This document shows, one piece after another, positions 11,801 to 21,555 of a stretch of DNA of 40,789 nt (its first letter is position 1; every line of letters begins with the position of its first letter). The position numbers were made by a program, and so were the translations under genes. Source of the DNA: Branchiostoma floridae (taxonomy: Eukaryota > Chordata > Leptocardii > Amphioxiformes > Branchiostomatidae); contig NW_023365704.1 in NCBI RefSeq assembly GCF_000003815.2, positions 100,137-140,925 of the forward strand, in the 5' to 3' direction. The notes under the pieces were generated by a model. It made no database searches, was not told the origin of the DNA, and saw nothing but the letters and a program-made list of their open reading frames with translations.

Positions 11801-12027
11801 TACCTAAGGGTATTGGCCCACTCTACCCTTGTGCCAAATTTCAGATCATTCGGTTCAGGAACGACGGAGCTGATTCGATTTGAAGATTTGACAGAAGAAA
11901 TAAAGAAACATTTAGAAAGAAACATTACGAATACAATATATTTCACCATACCTATGGTATGGCTGAAATATAACAACAGGTCATTTTCCTAACTCGCTGT
12001 TACGTGTAAACACAGTGGATTTCCAGT

Positions 12028-12127
12028 NNNNNNNNNNNNNNNNNNNNNNNNNNNNNNNNNNNNNNNNNNNNNNNNNNNNNNNNNNNNNNNNNNNNNNNNN
12101 NNNNNNNNNNNNNNNNNNNNNNNNNNN
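12028..12127. other. Assembly gap (100 N)
   Basis: Exactly 100 N, a customary placeholder for unknown size. Sequence after it (CCCAAATAAC...GTTGTCCAA near 12184) matches the place about 170 bp after exon 1 in copy C, so the missing first exon of copy B should fall in or at the edge of this gap. Confidence 0.95.
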
Positions 12128-12689
12128 AATATGCAAATAATGTTCTAAGTTGCATGTATCATATTAGTAGATAATCTTATCTACCCAAATAACGGATGTT
12201 GTCCAAGATATGGTAATATTAAAGGATTTTCCTATTTACCCTCTGGTTGAAAGGAGGTGTATGAAAGGCAGTATATGATAGAATATACAATCCCACCCTA
12301 AACAAGAAAGGGGCCTATAGCTACGTACGTGTCGATCTTTAATTCAGGCACTTGGGATCTAGTCCTTCCACTTCAGCGACGAAACGTTTAGCTCTTGTAC
12401 CCAAACAGCAGCTTGAAAATTTTGTGGCATGGTTTTAGTAATTGAAATAAAATAAATGGCACCATAATTACGTCATGTTCAATTATAACGATATCAAAAT
12501 GAAAAAACAAATTACAGGAATGAATGAAATTGATCTGTTATTGGCCCTGTAAAATTTGGTCAATGTTCGTCATGCCAATTGGAAGTTATGAAGGGGAGGG
12601 CGAACGAGCACACCCCCCCCCCCCTGCGTCCCAGGAATCCTAAAAATAGCCATGTCTTGATAGACTATAAATTCAAAGAACGAATTTTG

Positions 12690-12691
<2 letters not shown>

Positions 12692-12732
<41 letters not shown>

Positions 12733-12895
12733 AGATAGAGATACATACAAAGATACACACATACAAAGATACACACAACATTCAGACAGATACACACAAA
12801 GACACACACAGACACACACACACACACAAACACTCATACACAAATACACAGAGACAACTAACAAAGACGGACACACAAACACCAAAAACAATACA
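12692..12895. repeat. CA-rich microsatellite in intron 1 of copy B
   Basis: An uninterrupted (CA)n core of about 38 bp from 12692, then imperfect CA/CAGA repeats to about 12890, ending about 90 bp before exon 2. Same position and strand as in copies A and C. A run of about 14 C occurs just upstream (12612-12625), as it does in copy C (27081-27090). Confidence 0.95.
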
Positions 12896-12984
12896 TTTGT
12901 ATTCGCTGACTGAGGCAATAATAATTAGAGCTGCAGACGACTTACAAACCGTTTCCTGCTTTACTGACACTACCGTCTTTACAG

Positions 12985-14369
12985 ATACCAGAAATGCGGC
13001 TGAAAATTCGCAGGCGAAGAGAATCGCCACTTTCAAGGAATACTGTAGGAAGAATCCTGTCCAGTCTAAATGGGTTAGTTTTTGTGTGCTTGCGTTTACG
13101 CGTGTTTGTGTGTGCTTGTAAAAAGCATTACTCCAGAAGTCACGTAGGGATCTTGTTGACATTTCGTATTTGTGTCCGGTTATTCAACCCAAAATACTGA
13201 TGGCATGTGGGTAGTGTTAGGAAATGGTAGCTTTCATAAGAGGCTCCAATTCGGCTGTCTACTTTAAAAGCAGAAAAAGGTGGGAGAGATTGCGGCCATT
13301 TTATCAGATACCCTATTTTCTAAACCTTAGGAAACAGGGTATATGATAAAATGGTCACAATATTCCCACCAACCTCTGCTTGGCGAGTAGCTGTTGATCA
13401 TGGTACTGCAGGGAAGCCGTAAGTCACCGGTTTGTTTTTGGCAACGCGTCATGGGCTAGCCTAAAAAAACACCTTTGACTTGGCGATGATATGTTAGATC
13501 GAAACTGAGGCCAATGTGGTAAGCAAAGACTGTACATCACCAGTTCAAGTATGTGTGCTTGTGAGACTAAAAGTTCAACCAATGCTGGCATGGCAATTAG
13601 CAAATCGTCCATCTCCGTCAAAAATTTGCCTTGATGTGTTTTTTTTTTGCATCTCTCCTCAAATGTCAATTGCTATATCTTTTGTGCATAACATTACTTA
13701 AAATAGTCATTATNNNNNNNNNNNNNNNNNNNNNNNNNNNNNNNNNNNNNNNNNNNNNNNNNNNNNNNNNNNNNNNNNNNNNNNNNNNNNNNNNNNNNNN
13801 NNNNNNNNNNNNNACTTATGGTTTGGATATCTCAAACAACACACATGATATTATGGTCGTAATTTGTTTTTACGTAATTTTCAGGGGTTCTCGTCGCAAA
13901 TGTACCTCGAGCGAATCATGGTTATTGACAGGCTCAAAACCATGTACTGTTTTATTCCCAAAACTGGATGTACAACGACCAAATACCTGATGTACAATCT
14001 GCAACACGGTACAAATGCGAGCGCAGTAGATCCCAAACAGACACGGGTACGGATCCATCAAGAACACTATAGCTTGCTGAAAGACTACAGCAAGGAAGAG
14101 GCGGACATACGACTTGCGACCTACAACAAACTCATTGTAGTTCGCGACCCCTTGGAAAGGTATGCCTCTCCCCTTCTCTTTCGTAGGCGTCGTCTCTCTC
14201 TCTCTTTCTCTCTCTCTCCGCCTCTGTCTCTCTCTCTTTCTCTCTCTTTCTCTCTCTGTCTCTTTCTCTCTTCGTCTCTGTCTCTCTTTCTCTCTTTGTC
14301 TGTCTCTCTTTCTCTCTGTGTGTACGTACGTGACACTATTTGCTTGATACTCTGGGTGTGTATGTGTTT

Positions 14370-14455
<86 letters not shown>

Positions 14456-14528
14456 TGTGTGCATGCCTGTGTTTGTGTGAGAGAGCAAGTAAGAGAGATT
14501 TTGTGTGTGTGTGTGTGCGTGTGTGGTG

Positions 14529-14581
<53 letters not shown>

Positions 14582-16363
14582 CGACAGACACTGGTACACA
14601 CAGACATATGCAACCACACAAAAATAAAAACCCTATTTGTTGCTTCCCTGATAAGAATAATATAATGGAAATGATACGTACTGACAATTTGACATAACTT
14701 TTCATCTTCTAATTTTCAGGTTAGCGTCTGCCTGGCTTGACAAATTCATGCACAACCCTAAACGCTCATTGTACATCAAGACGTTCCAGCGAAAAACACG
14801 AGAGAAGGATTTGAGAAAAATCTACAACAAACAAGGTATCAAATACTAATTTAGAAAGCGCACATTCTGAAATCTAGAACGTAGCGTGGAATAGATATTC
14901 TAAAATCTAAGCTTCCATTTCATTATCTTCAATGAAGAAAACATGTTTTTGCCCCGTTTATCTTTTTTTTTGTTCTTCCTTTGCTCCAAACTATTTAGGT
15001 GCGATCCGCGACCCACGCCCCTTTCCGAACAACAAGACGTTCTGGAAGCAGAAAAACCGAGAGGAGATTTTGAGACGAAACGACATGAGACAAGGTATAA
15101 AATCCTAATCTAGAAATAAGCGCACATTCTAAAATCTAGAACGTTGCATAGGGGTTCTAAAATCTAACCTTCCATTGAATATCTTCAATGAAGTAAAAGT
15201 AATACTTTTTGCCCCCTTTATCTTTTTTTGTTCTCTCCTTGCTCCAAACATTTAAGGCCAGACGACTGGCAACTGGTAGCACACACCTAACCCTGGGGTG
15301 ATTGATTACATAAAGTAACAAGTGGCAGGACAGAATGGAGGGGCTGTCCATATAAATGGATGTGTTTGAATAAGAATATTGCTATCACCATGGTTACCAT
15401 TGGTGAAGCAGACTCCCTGTGGTGTTTGGTTAATACACCATGTAGCAAGTGGCAGGACAGAACTGGAGGGGCTGGTCTTCACATAAAATGGATGTAGTTC
15501 AGTAAGAGCAGGTTAGGCTTGGCGATGTGAAGGTTAATATTGTATCTTAGGCTGTAGATGTCACCATCTTTGTTGTTTATGTTTCAGCTCGGAACCTGGA
15601 CTGGATCAAAAGAGGATCTGTGAGAAGTGACGGCAAACCACCAGTTCCCTTCCGAGATTTCATCCAGAGTATCACTAACAAAGTCTATATAAATATTCAT
15701 TGGGAGCCTTTCTTCAGTCTATGTGCTCCCTGTCAGGTATTTTCCGTACATCATATCATTATACTAAATGGCTTTTTGTTGTTTTTCTTTCTTTGTTTGT
15801 ATCCTTTGTCCTATAAATGCTATGGTCTTGTTTTTTTGGTCACAAGTATAGATTTTGATGTCAGGAAGAAGTGATGTATATCTAGACCCTTAGCAGCTTG
15901 CTCTGGAACTGCAGGGGCATCTTTATTCGAATAGTAACAGGGAGACAACTGAACAAATGAAAGACAGATTTCCATGATATTCGATTAGATGGAGATGTAC
16001 AACGTAAAATGCGAATCATTCAAACTATTACTTATTTTCCATGATAAATAAGTGAATTGTTTAAGCTTTGATGAATTTTGTACCTTTGCATTGTAGGTTG
16101 AATACGACTTCATCGCTCATACGGACACCCTAGCGGAAGACCTTCGTCTGTTCCTCCACAAGATTGGTGTTGTAGGGAAGGACTACCTTCTCCCGACACA
16201 ACACCCCACACGGGCTAAAACGAGCTTCGGTACCACCTTCCGAGATGTCCCGACGGAGGACTTACGTCGCATCGGTGAAATCTACAAACCGGATTTCGAC
16301 ATGTTTGGCTACAATTTTGAGGAAGACCTTGCGCTCATTGAGAACTTGCGGGGAACACGTTGA
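12985..16363 (+). CDS. Carbohydrate sulfotransferase copy B, exon 1 missing in gap
   Basis: Visible exons: 12985-13073, 13885-14159, 14720-14835, 14999-15094 (extra, see separate entry), 15588-15736 and 16097-16363. They join in frame without stops, with the same phases as copy A; with a first exon like that of A or C the product would be about 400 residues. It keeps the PAPS loop PKTGCTTTK, the 3'-phosphate motif [22 protein letters not shown] and the IGVVGKDYLLP stretch. The C terminus is shorter than in A, ending LRGTR. Exon 2 and the first half of exon 5 differ most from A, while exons 3 and 6 are close. It is probably a functional Golgi sulfotransferase. A second 100-N gap lies in intron 2. 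Confidence 0.87.
13268..13384. repeat. Long intronic hairpin in intron 2 of copy B
   Basis: The arms run from AGCAGAAAAAGGTGGGA (about 13270) to TCCCACCAACCTCTGCT (ending about 13381) and include CCATTTTATCAGATACCC against GGGTATATGATAAAATGG, about 50 bp each with a 10-bp loop. The same hairpin in diverged form lies in intron 2 of copies A and C. Confidence 0.8.
13714..13813. other. Assembly gap (100 N) in intron 2 of copy B
   Basis: Exactly 100 N, placed 71 bp before the exon 3 acceptor; coding exons are not affected. Confidence 0.95.
14186..14581. repeat. (TC)n and (GT)n microsatellite in intron 3 of copy B
   Basis: About 130 bp of TC/TCTG repeats start about 30 bp after exon 3, then two near-perfect (GT)n runs of roughly 80 and 50 bp separated by a GAGAGAGCAAGT block. 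Same order of motifs as in intron 3 of copy A. The long frames read through it are artefacts. Confidence 0.95.
14999..15094 (+). CDS. Extra in-frame exon (4b) of sulfotransferase copy B
   Basis: 96 bp, phase 1 at both ends, so it can be included or skipped without changing the frame. It encodes 32 residues including DPRPFPNNKTFWKQ and NREEILRRNDMRQ, which align with the second half of exon 4 (NPKRSLYIKTFQRK, REKDLRKIYNKQ). The intron after it also repeats the intron after exon 4 (AGCGCACATTCT, AAATCTAGAACGT, TTGCCCC, TTGCTCCAAA). It therefore arose by a tandem duplication covering the 3' half of exon 4 plus the following intron. It has an AG before and GTATAA after. No counterpart is seen in copy A; the region is deleted in copy C. 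Confidence 0.75.
15262..15500. repeat. Duplicated block of about 110 bp in intron of copy B
   Basis: Two versions of a block with CCCTGKGGTG, GTARCAAGTGGCAGGACAGAA and GGAGGGGCTG (about 15290-15345 and 15416-15472). Copy A has one version at 7190-7250. This is intronic, with no coding potential. Confidence 0.7.
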
Positions 16364-17165
16364 AATAAAATCTCTCAGTTCAGTGATCAACTTGTAAACT
16401 TCGGGTCTCTGCCTGTCTTATGCTATGGACCCATTTGCAAAAAGAGGGCCTGTACTAACGGCCTATTTCGGTGTGTAAGCTAAGAATATTCTAGGGACCT
16501 GGCCAGTGGATTAGTATTGCCATAGCCAGAAAAGCTTGATTTAGTCAGGCTACCAGAATCAAAGGTTTTTTCTCTTTTCTTAAGAGACCCATAAGATTCC
16601 TTTGAATATATTCTGGACTAAAGTAAGACGGTTGTAGTAAGATGGGTTAGATTAAGACAATAAATTGAATAGAACTTACAAGTACAATAACATTTTTTAA
16701 TTGCATTAATAGGTAAGCTTACTATATATATATTTCGAACGTTGATAATGTCCGAAATAAATTGTTTTGCCTCGCCACACTTTCTTCTGTAAGAAATTGC
16801 TGATAAGATAAAGAAATGTAGAACTAATCAAATAAAGATTTTGAACACTAAATTTCGAGCAAATCGGCGCAGTCCATTGAGATACCGGCTCAAATTTGCA
16901 AGATACTGACTCCATGGAATGATGTAACGCACAGGAGGTCATGAGCATGGATGTCAAATTGGTTTGTCCGGCTCTGAATCCAGAACTTCGACGGGGGCGA
17001 CATAGGTTATCTGGCAGCAACGACGTGTTGCCGAAGTTGGTTACGAATAGGTAAAGTTTTTTTTTTCTATTTTCTTGTTGGCAAACGAGGACAATGCGGC
17101 ACTGCACTCATGTTTTGTAACTTATATCAACGGTGTCACATACACGGTGCAGACAGAAGGTAAAA
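16364..17165 (+). other. 3' flank of copy B; no further gene
   Basis: 16399-16690 matches the flank of copy A from about 8630, with AATAAA at about 16660 as a candidate polyadenylation signal. The rest to 17165 contains nothing I recognise; a 133-codon minus-strand frame (16706-17107) has no family features and lies partly in this flank. Confidence 0.55.
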
Positions 17166-17167
17166 GG

Positions 17168-17340
17168 TGGTCTTTATCCTCCCCGACCGAAGTCAGGTAC
17201 TCATTTTTACGCCTGGGTGAAGTGAGGAAGGTCGTATAAAGTGCATTTCCTTTACGTCGGAGGCACGGCGGGGATCGAACTCAGGACCTATAGATTCCTA
17301 GCCGAACGCCCAACCAGTTACGCCACGCCAGACGCCACTA
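17168..17340 (-). repeat. tRNA-derived SINE, most complete copy
   Basis: On the minus strand the head reads TGGCGTAACTGG (A box, about 17312-17325) and GAGTTCGATCCCCGCC (B box, about 17268-17283), followed by a tRNA-unrelated body with ACTTCACCCAGGCG and ACCTGACTTCGGTCGGGGAGG. The order and spacing of boxes fit an internal pol III promoter. The head has no complete cloverleaf, so this is a SINE and not a tRNA gene. Confidence 0.8.
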
Positions 17341-17404
17341 AGGAAAGTTTAGTTGCTGTATGACGTTCGTCACCAACACAGATGGACTTTTATGTTATCA
17401 TTCA

Positions 17405-19574
17405 TCAGATGCTGGATCTTCTGGTTCTGCGTTCGTATAACAAGTCTATTCTGGTCATCAGCTGTTTCTCCTCGAGAAACCTGATTCCGAATTCCCGCCA
17501 GATGACGTCAGCCATCTCCTCAGACGTGTCAATGTCAGTCACGGTTTTTCTGGCCACGCCCTCTTTATAAAGCACCGTGCAAAAACGTTTCCCAATAAGG
17601 AACTTCCTCCCCCTTTTCGTGTGTGTCATGACCAAAGGGTCCCTCTTAGGTGAGAATAGCCTCTCTCCTTTTAATGACTTGACGTTTTGGTAAATGACAG
17701 TCGTTAAGTGTTTAAAGTCCTCCAAAACGACGGGGATGAGAGAGATTCTGTAGACCGTCGTCCATGGAGGGTTCGGATCGGGAGCAATGTCGCACTCCTC
17801 AAAAAGTGGTCCGTCGAAACTGGTGAAGAACAGTTTCTGGAACGACCACGTCATTTCGTCATGGCGGCGAAGTCGATGTCGACCGCCGACCGCGTCCGTT
17901 TGGACCTTGTGGGGAACGATGACCACCGGCTCTTTGGAGAACGCCGGACAGGAAACGTCGGTCAGAAAGCGCTTGCGACCGAGACTGACTAGAACTGCGA
18001 TGTGAGAACCCTGTGTGCAAAAATAAAACAGACATATGAGACCAGGTACAAAAATAAAACAACAAATAAACAGACGTTTGAGACCAGGTAAAGGGTGGTG
18101 TAACACAAGTTATAGACTATGGAACTGCAGATTATGACATAAATACATCTAATGCTAGTTCACCTTTATTCGCGGGGTAATTACCAATCATTCCTTTAAA
18201 TCAGGGTACCGAGAGTGCTTTTATGCTGCAATATTTTCATAACTTTTCAATTTAAAGCAACCGTCCGTCGATTTGATATCCCTCAACACCCCTCGCAAAA
18301 CGTCTATAGGTTACCCCGCGCATAAGGCAAACTATCGTTATCCAGTTACATAATGATAATGTCAGAGGCCACTGAATTCCTTCAAAATGTCCTCATGTTT
18401 ACAGACAAAAAGAAAACGACCTTCCTCCTAACTTCACAGAACTCACACATTATAAAAAAAATGGGATCCTTTGTCTTCCATTGTCTCAGGAAAAGACGTC
18501 GAATCCAACAAGTTGCAGTTTTAGAGTGTTAGCTTTTAGACTAGAGCAGACATATTCCATACTGTTCTACACTAGTTGTTTGTACACTTTCAAGTTGACT
18601 GCAATTAGCCCTCGGGCAAGAATTTGCAAGAAACTATTATCATCATAAATAAATACCGTTACCTCTGGTAGGAAGCTACCGGATTGGTGATCGTAGAGTT
18701 GACAGGCGACCAGGTACGCCTGGAAGCCCAGCTGCTGTAGAAGCCAACAGTAGGCACCGTTCAGTTCTGGACTGGCCCCGCCACGTCCTCCTATAACGCA
18801 TGGATATGTGGTGAAATGCAGACTATCATCTAAATATGTCTTTTCAAAGGCAAAGGCAAAGATACTTGATTCCTAACAGGATTACTTTCTCAGGGGAGTG
18901 AAAGAGGTCATTTACATCAGAGCCCACCAACCTTCCCTCAACGGAGACGGGGACTGATACCGACTGCCAAGCACCTTTGACCCTTTACTGACGTCACACT
19001 TCCGTTTCGTATCATTTCAACTTGATAATGATCAGAGGACCGATCGAAAACTTGTTGGTAAGCACTTTATTTTGCGTACGGACATAAGGTCTTACTATTG
19101 TAACATAATGCCTTTAGTATAGCGCTAACCAACATTGTTTCGCGGGAAGTATTTTTGTGTGTCAGTATTCTTCTGTATATCTGCATATTTTGGCTGGTAA
19201 GAACAAAGGAAGCTACGTATCATATTCTGATAGACTAAAGGTCCGATGGTTGATTTCTAATTTGATGAAAACTTTCACACTGTACATGTAAATGTCCCGC
19301 TACCGTTACGTATTACTATTGATTTACAGGCCGCCAGGAGGCAATGTATACGTAGCACCTATAGTATAGAATAATAGAACATATGTCACGCGTACGTACC
19401 TAATACGATTCTTCTACAGACCGCCAGGGGGCAGTGTAGCACCTTTTCTCCGCACATGAACCCCAGGTTTTCCAGAGGAATCGTTCGAGCGTGCGCGGCC
19501 TGTAGGGCCTTGAGGGTGTCTGGTGTGACGTCTCTTCGCCCTTCGTAGCCGATGGTCTTTAGGTAGGCCTCCAT
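17405..19574 (-). CDS. Arylamine N-acetyltransferase-like protein with Ser at the catalytic Cys position
   Basis: Three coding exons on the minus strand, 19400-19574, 18663-18790 and 17405-18010, join in frame (phases 1 and 0, GT-AG) to 302 residues, close to the 290 of vertebrate NATs. Exon 1 has the N-terminal signature MEAYLKTIGYEG and IPLENLGFMCG. Residues 61-69 read RGGASPELN where the family has RGG-x-Cys; the alignment puts Ser65 at the catalytic Cys68 of human NAT2. With a constant offset of three, His104 (GSHIAVLV) matches His107 and Asp119 (FLTDV) matches Asp122. The usual GFG after this Asp is SCP, placing a Cys at 122. NATs pass an acetyl group from acetyl-CoA via the Cys to arylamines, in the cytosol. 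Loss of the Cys predicts loss of, or change in, this chemistry. There are no stops or frameshifts, so it does not look like a decayed gene. The start is the first ATG, which gives the family N terminus. It lies opposite in strand to the sulfotransferases. Confidence 0.88.
18160..18325. repeat. Small inverted-repeat element (MITE-like), copy 2
   Basis: Ends TAGTTCACCTTTATTCGCGG...GGTAA (from about 18158) and GGTTACCCCGCGCATAAGGC...AACTA (to about 18334) are imperfect inverted repeats like those of the element at 1448-1664. A TA on each outer side would fit a TA target duplication. It sits in intron 2 of the N-acetyltransferase gene. Confidence 0.55.
18985..18998. promoter_or_regulatory. CRE palindrome TGACGTCA in N-acetyltransferase intron 1
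   Basis: CTGACGTCACAC contains the full CREB/ATF palindrome. Function is unknown; a single 8-mer match can be chance. Confidence 0.25.
19326..19445. promoter_or_regulatory. Pair of CTCF-like motifs over N-acetyltransferase exon 1 and intron 1
   Basis: CCGCCAGGGGGCAGTGT (about 19422-19438, inside coding exon 1) fits the bilaterian CTCF core CCASYAGRKGGCRS at nearly all positions. A second, weaker version CCGCCAGGAGGCAATGT lies about 90 bp away in the intron (about 19332-19348). Surrounding bases (GTAGCACCT) also match, so the second is a local duplicate of the exon end. Confidence 0.3.
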
Positions 19575-19805
19575 TCCTCCTAGATCCTAAACAACACCAA
19601 CGTACATACGAGTGAGTGTTAGGACACCTCAACCCTCCGTGAAATATGTAAATAACGCTCTTGTAGATAAAACCTTAATAGGACCTCCAGGCGACCTTCT
19701 ATGGTGGTGCAGTGGAACTTCCGATATGATTCTATACTTCTTGATATGTTTGTCCTGGACATTTTTAGCCATGGTCACGTTTTTGCTCTTATGAAGTAAT
19801 GTTTA

Positions 19806-19890
19806 GAAACAATTTTGAGGAAGACCTTGCGCTCATTGAGGACTTACGGTGGGACGCGTTGAAGCAAAATGTCTCGTTTCAGTGATGGGT
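19806..19890 (+). pseudogene. Fragment of sulfotransferase last exon (3' end)
   Basis: About 80 bp matching the last 26 codons and stop region of exon 6 ([12 protein letters not shown]...ALKQN), continuing past the stop with ATGGGTCCATTT, as in the inverted fragment near 23740. No other exon is nearby. Confidence 0.85.
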
Positions 19891-19959
19891 CCATTTATAA
19901 ACTTTTTGTCCATACCTACACTATTTGTGGTGTAATTTCAAAACGTAAAGCCGGGTTCA

Positions 19960-20255
19960 CAAGTGCGTATAATATCTTAGTCCGTATGAGGTCCATGTGG
20001 AAGTCTACGCCTCTACCAGGCTCCACGGGTCACTGGGAAAAATAGTAGAAATTTGACAAATATATATAGACAGATAACATGCCAGAAGAGATAGCTGGCC
20101 GTGGAGTGTGGATTGCGAGCTGCTCACTCCTCAGGCATGTTATTTGTTTATATTTTTCCAATGTCTATTATTTTTCCAGCAACCTGAAGAGCCTGCTAAT
20201 GGTTTAGACGTCCATACGGACCTCATACGGACTTATACGCAGGCCCGCCCCGGCT
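19960..20255. mobile_element. Foldback MITE, about 290 bp
   Basis: The left arm GTGCGTATAAT...AGTCCGTATGAGGTCC and right arm GGACCTCATACGGACT...TATACGC are inverted repeats of about 45 bp. Inside, ATAACATGCC (from about 20076) pairs with GGCATGTTAT (to about 20148), so nearly the whole element folds on itself. No coding capacity is seen. It looks like a small hAT- or Harbinger-type derivative, class not determinable. Confidence 0.7.
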
Positions 20256-20289
20256 GTAGACTTCTACCCTTACCGTAAGTCACTACACA

Positions 20290-20396
20290 TACGCTAAAGC
20301 CATAGTGAAGCGGAGCTTTGTTGTTGTACCAACACAAAGACCAGATTAGAATCTTGAATCGTGCCGTTACCAGGTGTTATGTGTAAACTCAACCCC
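20290..20396. repeat. Inverted dispersed repeat, left copy (partner 23325-23432)
   Basis: About 100 bp containing TTGTTGTTGTACCAACACAAA and ACCAGGTGTTATGTGT, close to identical in reverse complement to 23325-23432. One reading frame gives VTIQD-like and LVFVLVQQQS strings in both copies, which may be a trace of a mobile-element protein. Family not identified. Confidence 0.7.
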
Positions 20397-20569
20397 CCTT
20401 CAACTAGTGGGGCGGACCTAATAAAATTTGACAGATCTCTCAACGAAGTTCTTAGATAAATGAACGCATTTTTAAAGTAAGAGTTTTTTTGTTTGTCATT
20501 TTCTCTTTTCATTATACTTTGACATTTTGCATGATATTCCAATTTTCGTTACGCATATAAAATTTTGGT

Positions 20570-20673
20570 CGCCCGGAGGTTGCAGTACGATCACCGTATG
20601 GTAGGAGGCGGTCGCCAAAAGTCTTGACAACCCCGCCAGTAACACTGAGTAATTCATAACCATAAGATCCATG
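20570..20673. repeat. Dispersed repeat of about 90 bp, copy 1 (copy 2 at 21472-21558)
   Basis: Both copies contain GGTTGCAGTRCGATC, GGTAGG, AAAAGTCTTGACAACCC and ATAACCATAA in the same order and orientation. Family not identified. From 20674 to 21240 nothing else is recognisable. Confidence 0.7.
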
Positions 20674-21239
20674 CAAACGAAAACAAGTACAACCGTTGTC
20701 GACAATTGTAAGGCGACATATTGTAGCGCCATATGTGCTCCCATAAGCTAGGTAAATATTAGTTGAGGCACACGGAGCCATCGTAACAACAGAGTAGACC
20801 ATGCAAAATTTATGTGAACATGCAGAGTCCTTCCCAGAGGATGGAATAACGGAGGCCCCCCACTATACTCCTAGCCCAGCTCCACTATACTACTTTTGAA
20901 ATTTAGAGTGTTTTCTTTCCTGTTTTCTTTGTTAGTTTTTGCTAAATTTAATGAAAATTCACAGGCAGCATTGTCTGCAAAAACTTGTGAATGGGCGATG
21001 ATCAAAACAATAGTCGTTTTGCCACTTCACAACAAAGGAATCACTATAATATATTATACTTGTAGTATTTGACACTCTCTGTCATTGCAAAATGAACCCG
21101 TTTTCATGAAAGCCCATCACGCTGGTACGGGTTATTTTTGCCAGCCCCTCCACTATACTAACAAATTCTGGGGAGAACCCTGACATGGTTATAAAAGTAG
21201 CCCAATGTATAGCCGTGTAAGGGCCAGTGGGTAGTTATT

Positions 21240-21452
21240 CACTGTTTCTGGGGCAGAATATTGAAAGGCGGAGCCCATCCCTCTCCTTCCACCGCCTTTT
21301 ACCTCCCCAACCAAAGTCTGATGTACCAATCAATTCTTACAGCTGGTTGGGTGAGGAAATATGTGTCGAGTCCCTTTACTAAGGGTACACAAGATCAGCA
21401 GCATGACAAGATTCGATCCTAGCACCTTTGGGTTTGGGTCAAACACTACTAC
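21240..21452 (-). repeat. tRNA-derived SINE copy
   Basis: Minus strand: a B-box-like GGATCGAATCT (about 21410-21420), then the degraded body and a tail read on the plus strand as CCTCCCCAACCAAAGTC preceded by CTCTCCTTCCACCGCC. Same family as 17168-17340. Confidence 0.7.
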
Positions 21453-21555
21453 ACTACTTTGTAGCTACGCAGAGAGGTTGCAGTGCGATCGCCATACGGT
21501 AGGGGGCGTCGCGAAAAGTCTTGACAACCCAGGCAGTAATATATAACCATAAAAC

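Larger units (their letters stand above)
9837..11971. mobile_element. Candidate 2.1-kb inverted-repeat element between copies A and B
   Basis: The left end ATATTTCAGCCATACC (9837-9852) is the exact complement of GGTATGGCTGAAATAT (11956-11971). Just inside the right end a second inward copy of the motif (about 11938-11953) makes a local hairpin. No transposase frame is visible and no clear target duplication flanks it, so it would be non-autonomous if real. It contains the 692-bp tandem duplication. Alternatively the two ends belong to separate copies of a short hairpin-tailed repeat. Confidence 0.4.

Noticed and set aside
13870-14705. Long open frames (up to 249 codons) of His-Thr or Cys-Val repeats
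   Set aside because: They read through the GT/CA and TC microsatellite of intron 3 of copy B; the composition is purely that of the dinucleotide repeat.
16706-17107. 133-codon minus-strand frame
   Set aside because: It lies in the 3' flank of copy B and shows no domain; composition fits chance in AT-rich DNA.
17168-17340. True tRNA gene
   Set aside because: A and B boxes are present, but there is no full cloverleaf and the sequence runs into a body shared by other copies; it is a SINE.
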